A DNA stretch of 50,222 nucleotides from Intestinibacter bartlettii (GTDB taxonomy: Bacteria > Bacillota > Clostridia > Peptostreptococcales > Peptostreptococcaceae), in contig NZ_JAHLOQ010000022.1 in NCBI RefSeq assembly GCF_018917435.1, positions 1-50,222 on the forward strand, in the 5' to 3' direction. Shown in pieces: positions 50,142-50,222 of the stretch. The position numbers were made by a program, and so were the translations under genes. The notes under the pieces are model-generated. The model was not told the origin of the DNA. It saw only the letters and a list, made by a program, of their open reading frames with translations, and ran no database searches. Numbering within the stretch: the stretch's first letter is position 1; the number at the start of each line of letters is the position of its first letter.

Positions 50142-50222
50142 TTAGGGTTTACAATAGTTTCACCACAAAACAAATTCCCCCTAAAGAAAGGAGCCGAGAA
50201 AGTTGAAACCTACGGTTAAATG
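50110..50222 (+). mobile_element. Probable edge of an inserted element
   Basis: Sequence here is richer in G+C than its surroundings and interrupts the radical SAM frame. A short ACCC/GGGT hairpin (50136-50148) and a new plus-strand gene start are seen. The other end lies outside the window, so the type cannot be set; a subterminal hairpin is compatible with an IS200/IS605-type element but far from proof. Confidence 0.45.
50203..50222 (+). CDS. Start of an unidentified gene in the putative element (partial)
   Basis: AAAGGAG (50187-50193) lies nine bases before TTG at 50203, which opens a frame reading M-K-P-T-V-K up to the window edge. An ATG at 50220 is too far from the site. Only six codons are visible, so no product can be named; a transposase or accessory nuclease is a guess from context. 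Confidence 0.4.

Overview
The window reads as chromosomal DNA of a low-GC Gram-positive anaerobe, most likely a Clostridia member (Peptostreptococcaceae-like, by inference only). The signs are the A+T-rich composition, strong AGGAGG-type ribosome binding sites, frequent GTG/TTG starts, a class A RNase P RNA, a class Ib ribonucleotide reductase, a lipoteichoic-acid-synthase-like protein, HPr with both His and Ser sites, a lone siroheme reductase, and choline-binding-type cell wall repeats. No rRNA, tRNA or CRISPR array was found.

Layout. 0.1-12.7 kb is metabolic and housekeeping: an Rpn/PD-(D/E)XK nuclease-transposase, an ATP-grasp protein, nrdE-nrdF behind two NrdR boxes, a MATE exporter, a HAD phosphatase, a DUF1648 membrane protein, a nitroreductase, a sulfite-reductase-like protein and a divergent LysR regulator with an operator-like palindrome. 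12.9-16.7 kb holds a leucine-rich-repeat protein and a transposase-like gene flanked by iterated inward-facing repeats. 16.7-22.3 kb carries ptsI, ptsH, a patatin-like lipase and an orphan DNA methylase. 22.5-37.2 kb is a cell-envelope block: an amidase-like protein that has lost key residues, an Amidase_6 protein, an SH3/NlpC-P60 hydrolase, MurJ, an LtaS-like protein, a YkuD transpeptidase with wall-binding repeats, galE, rnpB, a CAP-domain protein and an acyltransferase. 37.4-41.7 kb has a nucleotidyltransferase, a LytR-CpsA-Psr ligase and a metallophosphatase, the last two separated by a large inverted repeat array.

42.0-50.2 kb is the most distinctive region: a two-cassette peptide-modification locus. 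Cassette 1 has a small Cys/Tyr-rich protein, a PqqD-like protein, an HPr-kinase-like protein, a radical SAM/SPASM enzyme and an ABC exporter. Cassette 2 has a radical SAM/SPASM remnant, a PqqD-like protein, an ABC exporter and a second, paralogous small protein. The two small proteins share an almost identical N-terminal block ending in a CYxCY motif, and I propose them as substrates of a RiPP-like system. The second radical SAM gene has lost its N-terminal half at the right edge, where foreign-looking sequence with a new plus-strand gene begins.

The second notable system is a repeat family with core TTTAACAACTTTGTGATA. Inward-facing copies flank the transposase-like gene at 14.3-16.3 kb. The same geometry, without a transposase, occurs at 40.1-40.7 kb, where one arm has expanded into a 36-bp minisatellite. 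I interpret these as an element with reiterated ends and a non-autonomous derivative.
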